Shown: positions 1 through 11,608, counted from the first letter of the stretch. The stretch is 28,847 nucleotides of DNA from AA29 sp041481445 (GCA_041481445.1 JBGPBV010000079.1:1-28847), one strand, 5' to 3'. Notes: a model not told the origin generated them from the sequence alone. Numbers and translations are program-made.

Positions 1-1
1 C

Positions 2-1228
2 GCTCTCTTCGACATCGAGCACCTGGTGGTCGTCAACAGCCGCCTGGGACGGGCCCGCGCGAACTCCGTGCTGCAGCAGGTCGCGCAGCGCCTGATCGCC
101 GGCCTGCGCTCGGAAGAGGTGCTGCGCTCGACCGCCGGCCCGTCGATGTCGATGGCGGCGCGGGTCGGGGGCGGCCTCTTCGCGGCCATGCTGACCGGAC
201 TTCCCGGCTGGCAGGAGGCCAAGACCACCGTCCGCCTGCTGCTCGACCGGCTCTCCGGGCGCTACTTCGCCGCCGACGAGGAGATCGTCCTCTCCACGAG
301 CGTCGGGGTGGCCCTGGCCCCCGCCGACGGCACCACCGCGGAAGCGCTGATCCAGAAGGCGGAGCTGGCGGCCTCGGAGGCGGTGGAGAGCGGCGGCGCC
401 ATCCGGTTCTACGGCCAGACGTCGCGCCGCGTGACCGAGCGCAGCCGCGCCATCACCCGCCTGCTGGCCAACGCCCTCTCTCGCGAGGAGTTCCGAGTGC
501 ACTACCAGCCGCTTGTGGAGGGGCCGTCCTCCACGATCTGCGCCGCGGAGGCGCTTCTGCGCTGGGAGTCGCCCGAGCTCGGCAGCATCCCGCCTTCCGA
601 GTTCGTGCCCCTGGCCGAGGAGCTCGGCCTCATGGTGCCGATCGGGAGCTGGGTGCTGCGCACCGCGTGCCGCCAGGCGCGGTCCTGGATCGACGCCGGC
701 CTGCCCAAGGCACGGATCGCCGTCAACGTCTCGCTCTGCCAGCTCGTCCGCGGTGACCTGGCCCAGGTCGTCCGCGAGAGCCTGGACGAGACGGGGATCG
801 CGCCGATCCTCCTCGAGCTGGAGCTGAGCGAGCGCGGCGTGCTCCGCTCCGACCCCGACATCCTCCGCCAGCTCCACGCCATCCGCGAGATGGGCGTGCG
901 GCTGGCCATCGACGACTTCGGCACCGGCAACTCCGCCGTCGTCTACCTGAAGCAGTTCCCGATCGACGTCCTGAAGATCGACCAGTCGTTCGTACGGGGA
1001 GTCGCCAGCTCCTCGGAAGATGCCGCGATCACCAGCGCGACGATCGCCATGGCCCGCCAGCTGGGTCTGCGCGTGGTGGCGGAAGGCGTAGAGGAGGAAG
1101 GTCAGATGGATTTCCTTCGGCGCCATGGGTGCAGCGAATACCAGGGCTTTCTCTTCTCGCCGGCCGTGCCGGCCGAGATGTTCGCCGAGCTGCTGCGTCA
1201 CGGCATCGGCCCCATCCTCGCGTCATGA
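2..1228 (+). CDS. GGDEF-EAL protein, probable c-di-GMP phosphodiesterase (5' partial)
   Basis: The frame is open to the left edge, so the N-terminus is missing. The first visible codons (ALFDIEHLVVVNSRLG) match the metal-binding part of a GGDEF domain. The cyclase signature at 167-181 reads GGGLF instead of GGDEF, so this domain should not make c-di-GMP and may be a GTP-sensing or structural module. The EAL domain that follows looks catalytically complete: EALLRW (EAL at 548-556), NVS, LELELSE, DDFGTG, the lysine of KIDQSFV, AEGVE and the terminal YQGFLFSPA. The family hydrolyses c-di-GMP to pGpG in the cytoplasm, and the catalytic residues I can see are kept. The stop overlaps the ATG of the next gene by four bases (ATGA), so the two are probably translated together. 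Phosphodiesterase activity is inferred from motifs. Any sensor domain lies outside the window. Confidence 0.93.
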   Translation, partial: ALFDIEHLVVVNSRLGRARANSVLQQVAQRLIAGLRSEEVLRSTAGPSMSMAARVGGGLFAAMLTGLPGWQEAKTTVRLLLDRLSGRYFAADEEIVLSTSVGVALAPADGTTAEALIQKAELAASEAVESGGAIRFYGQTSRRVTERSRAITRLLANALSREEFRVHYQPLVEGPSSTICAAEALLRWESPELGSIPPSEFVPLAEELGLMVPIGSWVLRTACRQARSWIDAGLPKARIAVNVSLCQLVRGDLAQVVRESLDETGIAPILLELELSERGVLRSDPDILRQLHAIREMGVRLAIDDFGTGNSAVVYLKQFPIDVLKIDQSFVRGVASSSEDAAITSATIAMARQLGLRVVAEGVEEEGQMDFLRRHGCSEYQGFLFSPAVPAEMFAELLRHGIGPILAS

Positions 1229-4200
1229 GACGCCTCGTGAAGAGCGGAATCATGAACCTTGATCGAACCAGACTTGCCGTGAGCGCCTTCGCCCTCGCCG
1301 CCCTGGCCTGGCCGGCCGCGGTGGGGGCGGCGCCCGTGCGTCCGATCCGCTTCGACCATCTCGGCCTCGAGCAGGGCCTGTCCCAGTCGTCGGTCATGGA
1401 CGTCCTCCAGGACCGGCGGGGCTACATCTGGCTGGCCACCGAGGACGGGCTGAACCGCTACGACGGGACCGGCTTCAAGGTCTACCGGCACGACCCCGCC
1501 GACGTGGCTTCGCTCCCGAGCAGCTTCGTGTGGGACGTGGAGGAGGACGCCAAGGGCGACCTCTGGATCGCCACCGCCAACGGCCTGGCCACGTGGCGCC
1601 GCGCTTCCGATCGCATCGTCCGCCAGGACAACGTGGGCGGGCGCCACATCCGCGCCATCCGCTTCGCGCGCTCGGGTGAGGCGCTCTGGATCGGGACCCG
1701 CGACACCGGGTTGCTGCGGCTCGACGTCGCCACCGGCCAGCTCCAGCCGTTCACCCACGACGCCGCCAACCCGGCCAGCCTGGCCGACGACCGCGTGTAC
1801 GCCCTCTTCCTCGACGCCAAGGGACGGCTCTGGGTCGGCACGGACGGCGGCCTCGACGTCCTGTGTTCGGGGGACCCGAATGACAAGCTGCTCGGGTGCC
1901 GGCACGGCGAGACGTTCGCGCACTACGGTGCCGACCCCGCCGATAGCGGCAGCCTCAGCGACAGCAAGGTGCGGGCGATCCAGGGCGACAGCGCGGGCGC
2001 GCTCTGGGTCGGCACCTCCGCCGGTGGCGTGAACCGCCTCGACGTCGCCACTGGAAAGTTCGAGCGCTTCCGCAACGACCCCGCCGTGCCCGGCAGCCTC
2101 TCCCACGACCAGGTGCGCGCGATCCTCCAGGACGCGGACGGCCGCATCTGGGTGGGGACCTTCGGCGGTCTCGACCTCTTCGACGAAGCCCACGGGAACT
2201 TCGCCCACTACCGCCAGGACTCGCGCAACCCGAACAGCCTCGCCGACGACCACGTCCTCGCCCTGGCCCAGGACCGCGGTGGCGTGCTGTGGGTGGGGAC
2301 GCGCCTGGGCGGCGCCCACAAGTGGAACCCGCTGAGCTGGCAGTTCGGCCACGTGGCTCCGGACACCGACAGCCCGGTCGGGCTGGGCAGCGGCCACGTG
2401 ACCTCCTTCTCCGAGGACCGTGCCGGCCGTCTCTGGGTCGGCACCTTCGACGCCGGCCTCTACCTGATGGACCGGACGGCGGGGGAGATGGCGCCCTACC
2501 GCCACGATCCCAAGCGGCCCAAGGGCCTCCCCAGCGATCGCGTGATGGCCCTGCACCACGACCACCGGGGCGATCTCTGGATCGGCACCGGAGACGCCGG
2601 CCTCGTGCGCCTGAGCGCGGCCACCGGCGCGATCAAGACCTACCGCAGCGACCCCCGCGCGCCCCGGGGCCTGAGCTCGAACGGGATCACCTCGATCCTC
2701 GAGGACGCCGACGGCCACCTCTGGCTCGGCACCTACGGCGGCGGGCTCGAGCGCTTCGATCCCCAGACCGAGCGGTTCACGCACTTCCGCCACGACGCCA
2801 AGGACCCCTCGAGCCTGGGCGGCGACCGCGTGGGCGCCCTGGCCGAGGCCGCCGACGGGCGGCTCTGGGTGGCGACGATGGAGAAGGGGCTCGACCTGCT
2901 CGACCCCCACAGCGGCCGCTTCGAGCACTTCGTCAATCGCGCGGGCGACCCGCGGAGCCTGCCCACGGACTGGGTGCACGCCCTCTACGTGGACGCCGCC
3001 GGCTCCCTGTGGGTGGGCACGCACAGCGGGCTGAGCCATCTCCACGCCGACGGCGCCTCCTTCGAGACCTTCACCTCCCGCAACGGCCTCCCCAGCGACG
3101 TGGTGTACGGCATCGTGAGCGACCGCCAGGGCCGGCTCTGGCTCAGCACCAACAACGGCATCGCGCGGCTCGACCCCCGCACGGGCGAGTTCGTGAACTA
3201 CGGCGTGGCCGACGGCCTCCAGGCCAGCGAGTTCAACTTCGGCGCCTGGTACCAGAGCACGAGCGGCGAGCTGTTCTTCGGCGGCAACAACGGCTTCAAC
3301 GCCTTCATGCCGGACCGGCTGCGCCAGGCGGGCAAGGCGCCGGCGGTGGTCCTCACCGCGGTGAACGTCGGGCACCGGCCGGTGAGCGGGCCCGCGGACG
3401 AGACGCAGCGCATCCGCCTCGGCTTCCGGGACAAGGTCCTGAACCTCGAGTTCGCGGCCCTGGACTACACCGCGCCCGCCCGCAACCGGTTCTCGTACAA
3501 GCTCGAGGGCTTCGATCCGGAGTGGGTGCCCCTGAGCGGGCGCCGCGCCGTCAGCTACACGAACCTCAACCCCGGCCACTACACCTTCCGCGTCAAGGGC
3601 GCCAACAGCGACGGCAAGTGGAACGAGGAGGGCGTGGCGGTGGCGGTGGACGTGGCCGCTCCGCCGTGGGCCACCCCCTGGGCCTTCACCGGCTACTCCG
3701 TGTTCCTGGTCGGGGCGATCTTCGGCATGGCCCGCATCCAGCAGCGGAAGTTCGACCGCGAGGCGGAGTACGCCCGCGTCCTCGAGTTCCGGGTCCAGGA
3801 GCGGACGCGCGAGCTCAGCGAGCGCCAGCGCGAGCTGGAGAAGGCCAACCACGACCTGGGCCAGGCCAGCATCACCGACTCCCTCACCGGCCTGGCCAAC
3901 CGCCGCTTCCTGACCGAGTACATCGAGAAGGAAGTCGCGCTCCTGCACCGCCGGTACAACCGGCTGGCCGAGGGCCCGATCACGCCCGACCTCCTGGACC
4001 TCGCGTTCATCATGATCGACCTCGACCACTTCAAGACCATCAACGACTCCGCCGGCCACGCCGCCGGCGACGCCGTGCTGCGCCAGCTCCGCGACCTGCT
4101 GAAGTCGGTCAGCCGCAGCTCCGACATCATCGTGCGGTGGGGCGGCGACGAGTTCCTGCTCGTGGCCCGCGACCTCAGCGGCGACGGCCTGGTCGAGCTG

Positions 4201-4566
4201 GCGGAGCGGATCCGCGCCCGAGTGGCCCAGCACGTGTTCGAGATCGGCGAGGGTCGCGTGGTGCGCACGACCTGCTCGGTCGGGTTCGCCTGCTACCCGT
4301 TCTTCCGCGAGCAGCTCGACGCCCTGAGCTGGGAGCAGGTGATCAGCGTCGCCGACCGCGCGCTCTACGTGGCCAAGGCCAGCGGCCGCAACGCCTGGGT
4401 CGGCTTCCACCCCGGCCTGACCGCGCTCCCGATCCAGGGCCTGTTCAGCGCCATCTGCCACGGCACCCAGTTGCTGGTCCGCGAGGGCACGCTGCGCGTG
4501 ACCAGCTCGCTCACCGGCCTCCGCAACCTGGTCTGGGAAGCGCCCGACCAGGAGAAGGCCGGCTAG
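1225..4566 (+). CDS. Diguanylate cyclase with two-component-type beta-propeller sensor (Reg_prop, Y_Y_Y, GGDEF)
   Basis: A 1,113-residue protein from the ATG at 1225, which overlaps the upstream stop as ATGA; an in-frame ATG at 1252 is an alternative. A hydrophobic N-terminus ending AVGAAP looks like a signal peptide. I count 14 propeller repeats of the type GRLWVGT..GL, spaced about 50 residues, enough for two seven-bladed propellers. A Y_Y_Y domain follows (YKLEGFDPEW, then GHYTFRVKGANSDG), then one membrane helix near 3680-3730, a coiled coil rich in Glu and Arg, and a GGDEF domain. The cyclase motif RWGGDEF (GGDEF at 4141-4155) is intact, with an RSSD inhibitory I-site placed five residues before it. 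About 50 residues of unassigned sequence end the protein. In the family such propellers sense periplasmic ligands, usually to drive a histidine kinase; here the output is c-di-GMP synthesis with likely product inhibition. The ligand is unknown. Confidence 0.95.
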   Translation: MRRLVKSGIMNLDRTRLAVSAFALAALAWPAAVGAAPVRPIRFDHLGLEQGLSQSSVMDVLQDRRGYIWLATEDGLNRYDGTGFKVYRHDPADVASLPSSFVWDVEEDAKGDLWIATANGLATWRRASDRIVRQDNVGGRHIRAIRFARSGEALWIGTRDTGLLRLDVATGQLQPFTHDAANPASLADDRVYALFLDAKGRLWVGTDGGLDVLCSGDPNDKLLGCRHGETFAHYGADPADSGSLSDSKVRAIQGDSAGALWVGTSAGGVNRLDVATGKFERFRNDPAVPGSLSHDQVRAILQDADGRIWVGTFGGLDLFDEAHGNFAHYRQDSRNPNSLADDHVLALAQDRGGVLWVGTRLGGAHKWNPLSWQFGHVAPDTDSPVGLGSGHVTSFSEDRAGRLWVGTFDAGLYLMDRTAGEMAPYRHDPKRPKGLPSDRVMALHHDHRGDLWIGTGDAGLVRLSAATGAIKTYRSDPRAPRGLSSNGITSILEDADGHLWLGTYGGGLERFDPQTERFTHFRHDAKDPSSLGGDRVGALAEAADGRLWVATMEKGLDLLDPHSGRFEHFVNRAGDPRSLPTDWVHALYVDAAGSLWVGTHSGLSHLHADGASFETFTSRNGLPSDVVYGIVSDRQGRLWLSTNNGIARLDPRTGEFVNYGVADGLQASEFNFGAWYQSTSGELFFGGNNGFNAFMPDRLRQAGKAPAVVLTAVNVGHRPVSGPADETQRIRLGFRDKVLNLEFAALDYTAPARNRFSYKLEGFDPEWVPLSGRRAVSYTNLNPGHYTFRVKGANSDGKWNEEGVAVAVDVAAPPWATPWAFTGYSVFLVGAIFGMARIQQRKFDREAEYARVLEFRVQERTRELSERQRELEKANHDLGQASITDSLTGLANRRFLTEYIEKEVALLHRRYNRLAEGPITPDLLDLAFIMIDLDHFKTINDSAGHAAGDAVLRQLRDLLKSVSRSSDIIVRWGGDEFLLVARDLSGDGLVELAERIRARVAQHVFEIGEGRVVRTTCSVGFACYPFFREQLDALSWEQVISVADRALYVAKASGRNAWVGFHPGLTALPIQGLFSAICHGTQLLVREGTLRVTSSLTGLRNLVWEAPDQEKAG

Positions 4567-4587
4567 CCCCTTTCCGGTCCGGTCAAT

Positions 4588-4638
4588 CCGGGGGCGAGGG
4601 CGCTCGGGCCGGGCCGGGCCGGGCTCGGGTGCCCCCGG
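4588..4638. terminator. GC-rich hairpin between convergent genes
   Basis: CCGGGGGC at 4588-4595 is perfectly complementary to GCCCCCGG at 4631-4638. A nested CGAG/CTCG pair and a run of GGGCC units (about 4606-4623) lie inside the loop. It sits between two genes that converge here, so a bidirectional stop is reasonable. There is no U-tract, so intrinsic termination is not shown. Confidence 0.35.
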
Positions 4639-4639
4639 G

Positions 4640-7603
<2,964 letters not shown>

Positions 7604-7624
7604 GGTCGGCCTCGATCCGGTCGG

Positions 7625-7630
7625 ATGATA
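7625..7630 (-). promoter_or_regulatory. Candidate -10 element for the PEP/pyruvate-binding gene
   Basis: On the minus strand GCGTATCATCC contains TATCAT (five of six matches to TATAAT) 21 bases before the GTG start. No convincing -35 is visible in this GC-rich gap. Call rests on similarity only. Confidence 0.25.
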
Positions 7631-7682
7631 CGCTCCCCTCCGTGCGCCGCCGCCTTCGGCGCGCCGTGCCGCCGCGGGGGCT

Positions 7683-9044
7683 CTAGACCACGCCCTGGTC
7701 GAGCATGGCGTCGGCGACCTTCAGGAACCCCGCGATGTTCGCTCCGTTGACGTAGTTGCCGGGGGTGCCGAAGCGCTCCGCCGTCTCCACGCAGGCCTTG
7801 TGGATGCTCTTCATGATGATGTGGAGCCGGTTGTCCACCTCCTCGCGCGTCCAGGAGAATCGCATGCTGTTCTGCGCCATCTCCAGGCCGGACACGGCCA
7901 CCCCGCCGGCGTTGGCGGCCTTGCCCGGGCCATAGAGGATCCTGGCGTCCAGGAACTGCACGACGCCGTCGAGGTCGGTGGGCATGTTCGCGCCCTCCGC
8001 CACCACCTTCACGCCGCCGCGCAGGAGGTTGGCCGCATCCCTGCCGTTGATCTCGTTCTGGGTGGCGCTCGGGAACGCGCAGTCCGCCTTGTGGTCCCAG
8101 AGCGGGTTGTGTTCGGCCTTGGCGTCCACCGGTGCGTAGGCCGCGCCCTTGAACCTGTCCGCGTACTCCTTGATGCGTCCGCGCCGGACGTTCTTGAGGT
8201 CCATCACGAACGCGAGCTTCTCGCGGTCGATGCCCGCTTCGTCGTACACATGGCCGGAGGAGTCCGACAGCGTGAGCGGCTTGGCTCCCAGCTCGATGAG
8301 CTTGTCCACGGTGTATTGCGCCACGTTGCCGCTGCCGGAGACGAGGCACCTCTTGCCCCGGAGCGACTCGCCCTTGCTGCCCAGCATCTCCTGCGCGAAG
8401 TAGACGGCGCCGTAGCCGGTGGCCTCGGGGCGGATCAGGGAGCCGCCCCAGTTGAGGCCCTTGCCGGTGAGCACGCCGGTGAACTCGTTCCGCAGCCTCT
8501 TGTACTGGCCGAACAGGTACCCGATCTCGCGGCCGCCCACGCCGATATCGCCCGCCGGCACGTCCGTGTTCGCCCCGATGTGGCGGAACAGCTCGGCCAT
8601 GAACGACTGGCAGAACCGCATGACCTCGTTGTCGCTCTTCCCCTTGGGGTCGAAGTCGCTGCCGCCCTTCCCGCCGCCCATTGGCAGCGTGGTGAGCGAG
8701 TTCTTGAAGACCTGCTCGAAGGCGAGGAACTTCAGGATCCCGAGGTTGACGGACGGATGGAAGCGCAGGCCGCCCTTGTAGGGGCCGATCGCACTGTTCA
8801 TCTCGATGCGGAAGCCCCGGTTGACCTGCACCTGGCCGCGGTCGTCCACCCAGGGGACGCGGAACAGGATGACCCGCTCCGGCTCGATGATCCGCTCGAG
8901 GACGCGGGCGTGACGGTACTCGGCGTGCTTGTCGAGGACGATGGCGAGCGATTCCGCCACCTCCTGCACGGCCTGATGGAACTCCGGCTCCGCGGGGTTC
9001 TTCGCCTTGACCTCGGCCATCAGGGACGAGACGAAATCGTTCAT
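7683..9044 (-). CDS. gdhA: Glutamate dehydrogenase, NADP-type
   Basis: Catalyses reductive amination of 2-oxoglutarate to glutamate, linking ammonium assimilation to the TCA cycle. The 453-residue product has the family's usual length (about 450). Clear motifs are the catalytic-lysine loop PMGGGKGGSDFDPKGKS, PAGDIGVGGREIGYLFG, and the Rossmann segment SGSGNVAQYT. The pattern is that of the hexameric NADP-dependent class, although cofactor choice is inferred. The frame is open upstream to 9215, but the ATG at 9044 gives the family's N-terminus (MNDFVSSLMAEV) and has a strong GGAGGTGAT ribosome site at the right distance. It is transcribed divergently from the hemerythrin-like gene across a 185-base gap. 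The downstream neighbour on the same strand is the PEP/pyruvate-binding protein. Confidence 0.97.
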   Translation of the reverse strand: MNDFVSSLMAEVKAKNPAEPEFHQAVQEVAESLAIVLDKHAEYRHARVLERIIEPERVILFRVPWVDDRGQVQVNRGFRIEMNSAIGPYKGGLRFHPSVNLGILKFLAFEQVFKNSLTTLPMGGGKGGSDFDPKGKSDNEVMRFCQSFMAELFRHIGANTDVPAGDIGVGGREIGYLFGQYKRLRNEFTGVLTGKGLNWGGSLIRPEATGYGAVYFAQEMLGSKGESLRGKRCLVSGSGNVAQYTVDKLIELGAKPLTLSDSSGHVYDEAGIDREKLAFVMDLKNVRRGRIKEYADRFKGAAYAPVDAKAEHNPLWDHKADCAFPSATQNEINGRDAANLLRGGVKVVAEGANMPTDLDGVVQFLDARILYGPGKAANAGGVAVSGLEMAQNSMRFSWTREEVDNRLHIIMKSIHKACVETAERFGTPGNYVNGANIAGFLKVADAMLDQGVV

Positions 9045-9229
9045 GACGATCACCTCCGGGACAGGCATAGCAGCCAGGCTCGCCCGCCGCATGATGTGCC
9101 CGTACCAGGGCGCATGCACCGTGTGGCGGGGGCCGGCCACCTCCACCAGCCACCCGGTCCGGCCACCCGGGCCCTTCGGTCCATTGTGCGGCCCGAGCAC
9201 CCTGCCTAGCGTCAAGCCTGGAGGCCGTC

Positions 9230-9700
9230 ATGCCCCTTCTCCCCGGCCGCCTGGCCGCCGCGCCCGCCGTCGTCGAAGAGCACCGGTACTTGCGGCGGGC
9301 GATGGACGAGCTGGCCGACATGGCGATCCATACGCCTCCCGTCCGCGAAGGCGGGCCTTGGTGTGCCGAGCTCGCCGCGCGGCTGCAGGATCTCTCGGTG
9401 CGCCTCGAGCGGCACTTCCGCGGGGAGGAGGAGCCGGGCGGCCTGTACCCGCAGGTCCTGCGGGCGATGCCGGACACGGCGGAACAGATTGATGGCCTCC
9501 AGGCGCAGCACCGCCGGCTGCTCGAGGCCTGCCGCACGCTGGCGGAAGGCGCGGCCAGCACCCCGCTGGACGGGGAGGCGTTCTACCGGCTGGCCGCGCA
9601 CATCGCGGCGGTGATCGCCGAGCTCTCTTCGCACGAGGCCAACGAGAGCGACCTCATGCTTTGCGCCGCGGCGGGGGCGGCGGCGGGGCCGGCACACTGA
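9230..9700 (+). CDS. Hemerythrin-like HHE-domain protein
   Basis: A small cytoplasmic 156-residue protein predicted to be a four-helix bundle. Candidate iron ligands are spaced as in HHE/hemerythrin domains: H18 (EEHRYL), H62 and E66 (RHFRGE), H94 (QHRRLL), and H135 with E139 (SSHEANE). The family binds a diiron centre and acts in oxygen or nitric oxide sensing, storage or detoxification; which of these applies is not visible. CTGGAGG lies five bases before the ATG and fixes the start. The C-terminus is a low-complexity Ala/Gly tail (AAAGAAAGPAH). It stands alone, divergent from gdhA and 84 bases before the next gene. Confidence 0.82.
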   Translation: MPLLPGRLAAAPAVVEEHRYLRRAMDELADMAIHTPPVREGGPWCAELAARLQDLSVRLERHFRGEEEPGGLYPQVLRAMPDTAEQIDGLQAQHRRLLEACRTLAEGAASTPLDGEAFYRLAAHIAAVIAELSSHEANESDLMLCAAAGAAAGPAH

Positions 9701-9784
9701 CGACGTGCGCTCTCGTGTTCCCCACCGCCCGGCACGCCGCGCGCTTGCCGCCGGCGCGGCCGGCTGCCATCATCCACGCCGTCG

Positions 9785-10438
9785 ATGTTCATCGGGCACT
9801 TCGCCGTCGCCTTCGCCGCCCGCCGGGCCGAGCCGGGAGCCTCGCTGGGTGCGTACATCGCCGCCGCCCAGCTCCCGGACGTGATCTGGCCGTACCTCCT
9901 CCTGGCCGGAGTCGAGCGGGTCACCATCGCTCCCGGTGACACCGCGTTCACCCCCCTCCGGTTCGACTCCTATCCGATCTCGCACAGCCTCGTGACCGTG
10001 GTCGCGTGGGGCGCCCTGTTCGGTGCCCTCCACTGGTGGCGCGTGCGGCGGGCGCGCGCCGCGGTCTGGCTGGCGGCGGCCGTGGTCAGCCACTGGGTGC
10101 TCGACTTCGTCTCGCACCGGCCGGACATGCCGCTGGCCCCCGGCGTCTCCACGAAGCTGGGGCTCGGCCTCTGGAACTCGGTCCCGGGCACGCTGGCGGT
10201 CGAGAGCCTGATGTTCGTGGCCGGGGTCTGGCTCTACCTGTCGTCGACGCGTGCTCGCGACGGCGTGGGCCGCTACGGCCTTCTCGCGCTCGTGGCCCTG
10301 CTCGTCGTCATCTACCTCGCCGCCGCCTTCGGTCCCCCGCCGCCCAGCGTGCGCGCGATCGCGCTCAGCACGATGCCGGGGGTGCTCCTCGCCTTCTGGG
10401 CGACGTGGGCGGACCGGCACCGGACGACGAAGGCCTGA
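9785..10438 (+). CDS. YdjM/DUF457-like integral membrane protein, putative metal-dependent hydrolase
   Basis: A 217-residue protein with about six hydrophobic segments. Conserved-looking polar motifs lie at helix ends: FIGHFAVAF at the start, AAQLPDVIWP, SHSLV, and SHWVLDFVSHRPDMPL. This scatter of His and Asp residues resembles the YdjM/DUF457 family of inner-membrane proteins annotated as metal-dependent hydrolases, but catalysis is poorly established for the family and not proven here. No strong ribosome site precedes the ATG. The gene converges on the desaturase gene with a 32-base gap holding a perfect hairpin. Confidence 0.75.
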   Translation: MFIGHFAVAFAARRAEPGASLGAYIAAAQLPDVIWPYLLLAGVERVTIAPGDTAFTPLRFDSYPISHSLVTVVAWGALFGALHWWRVRRARAAVWLAAAVVSHWVLDFVSHRPDMPLAPGVSTKLGLGLWNSVPGTLAVESLMFVAGVWLYLSSTRARDGVGRYGLLALVALLVVIYLAAAFGPPPPSVRAIALSTMPGVLLAFWATWADRHRTTKA

Positions 10439-10452
10439 CCGCCGGCCGCATC

Positions 10453-10468
10453 CGCGCCCGAGGGCGCG
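10453..10468. terminator. Perfect hairpin between convergent genes
   Basis: CGCGCCC at 10453-10459 and GGGCGCG at 10462-10468 form a seven-pair palindrome around GA. It lies exactly between the stop codons of two convergent genes, suiting a bidirectional terminator. No U-tract on either side. Confidence 0.4.
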
Positions 10469-10470
10469 TC

Positions 10471-11541
10471 TCAGTGAGTGACGACGCGGGCGGCGACGCG
10501 GCCCGAGGGCGCGCTGGTCGTCACCTTTGGCTGCTGATCGTCGCGTGTCGTCGGCGCCGGCGGTCCGGGCGGACGACGCTCCGCGAGCTCCCAGTCCGTG
10601 TGGGGGGCGCGGTTGAGCACGAACCACTGCCAGACGATCTCCCGGTACGTGTGCGCCTTGAGGCCGAGGCGGCCGTAGAGCGGCCGCAGCCGCAAGTGGA
10701 CCTTCCGGAGGTTGTAGAAGGGGACGCGCGGGAAGTAGTGGTGCTCGAGGTGGTAGTTCGAGTACACGAAGAGGAAGTCCCACATCCGGCTCGGCTTCAT
10801 CAGCGTGGCCCACTTCAGGGGATGCGTGGGGTCGATGTTGTAGTGCTGGCCGAGGCGGTTGAGGGTGAAGGCGACCGGGAACACGAGGAAGTAGGGGACG
10901 ATCTGGATCCGCAGCATCGGACCCCAGCCGCCGAAGTAGAACAGGGCGCCCATGATCGAGAGCTGCAGGGCCATCGTGGCCAGCCGCTCGTTGCCGATCC
11001 GCCGACGCAGCTCCGGCTCGTAGCTCCTCGCCTCCGAGGCGGCGGCCCGGAAATAGAGCGGCATCAGGACGGGCGTGCAGTAGAGCAGCTTCAACCAGCG
11101 GGCGTTGCGCTTGGGCGAGAGCCAGTGGCGCTTGGGGTCGTCCTGGTCGTCGCCGAGGTTGTCGTGATGGTCGAGGTGCCAGCGGGTGAACTGGCTGGCC
11201 GAGATGCCGCTCGTGCTCGCGTAGGCGAGGCCGAGCGCGCGCTCCCACCCGTGCTGGGTGGACCGGAAGACGGAGTTGTGGACGACCTCGTGCAGGAGGG
11301 TCGTCATGTTGAAGAACGTGAAGCCCTGGAGGATGGCCAGCGGCACCCACAGGAGCGGGTTCGTGAGGTGCCAGAGGGCGACGCTGCAGACGGCCACGAT
11401 CCCGAACTGGCGGGCCGCATAGAGGAGGTGCCGCCGGGCGTCGCGCTCGTGCAGCTCCCGCAGCTCCTCGATGGGGATCGCCTCGGAGAGCTGCCCCTTG
11501 AAGGCGGCGATCTCTTTCCAATAGTGGCGTGATTTGCTCAT
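10471..11541 (-). CDS. Membrane fatty-acid desaturase family protein
   Basis: A 356-residue membrane di-iron protein. All three histidine boxes of the family are present: HEVVH, HLDHH (followed by DNLGDD) and HLEHH in YHLEHHYFP. Hydrophobic pairs flank the boxes as expected for a four-helix membrane enzyme with cytoplasmic active site. The family introduces double bonds into acyl chains, or hydroxylates related lipids and carotenoids; substrate and position cannot be read. The last 35 or so residues are a Pro/Arg-rich tail that looks dispensable. The start at 11541 has no good ribosome site. An extended -10 element lies 31 bases upstream and the gene seems to be transcribed alone. Confidence 0.9.
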   Translation of the reverse strand: MSKSRHYWKEIAAFKGQLSEAIPIEELRELHERDARRHLLYAARQFGIVAVCSVALWHLTNPLLWVPLAILQGFTFFNMTTLLHEVVHNSVFRSTQHGWERALGLAYASTSGISASQFTRWHLDHHDNLGDDQDDPKRHWLSPKRNARWLKLLYCTPVLMPLYFRAAASEARSYEPELRRRIGNERLATMALQLSIMGALFYFGGWGPMLRIQIVPYFLVFPVAFTLNRLGQHYNIDPTHPLKWATLMKPSRMWDFLFVYSNYHLEHHYFPRVPFYNLRKVHLRLRPLYGRLGLKAHTYREIVWQWFVLNRAPHTDWELAERRPPGPPAPTTRDDQQPKVTTSAPSGRVAARVVTH

Positions 11542-11572
11542 GCGCGGCGAAGGGCCCCTGACCCGATCCCCG

Positions 11573-11581
11573 ATTCTAGCA
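11573..11581 (-). promoter_or_regulatory. Extended -10 promoter element of the desaturase gene
   Basis: On the minus strand this reads TGCTAGAAT, a TGn extended -10 with TAGAAT (five of six). The same 11-mer TGCTAGAATCG occurs on the plus strand at 15830-15840 before the dehydrogenase-like gene. No -35 is apparent, as is common for extended -10 promoters. Confidence 0.5.
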
Positions 11582-11608
11582 GGGGGGGCTGCCCGGCCCC
11601 AAAATGCG

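Noticed and set aside
1198..4461. A 1,087-codon open frame on the minus strand across the propeller gene
   Set aside because: It is the mirror of a strongly supported gene in very GC-rich DNA. Its product is low-complexity Ala/Val/Gly/Glu/His without any motif.
4606..4626. GGGCC direct repeats as a possible CRISPR or mobile-element border
   Set aside because: Only a short run of a five-base GC unit, no spacers and no target duplication; best seen as simple sequence within a hairpin loop.
7636..7680. CGCCG-CCTT-CGGCG hairpin between gdhA and the PEP/pyruvate-binding gene as a terminator
   Set aside because: Five-pair stem without a U-tract in very GC-rich DNA; such stems arise by chance, so I did not list it.
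9045..9215. Upstream extension of glutamate dehydrogenase to a start at 9215
   Set aside because: The ATG at 9044 has a strong ribosome site and gives the family N-terminus; the extension would be unlike known GDHs.
9189..9215. TTGACG on the minus strand with CACAAT as a promoter for gdhA
   Set aside because: The spacing of 21 bases is too long for a standard promoter and nothing else supports it.
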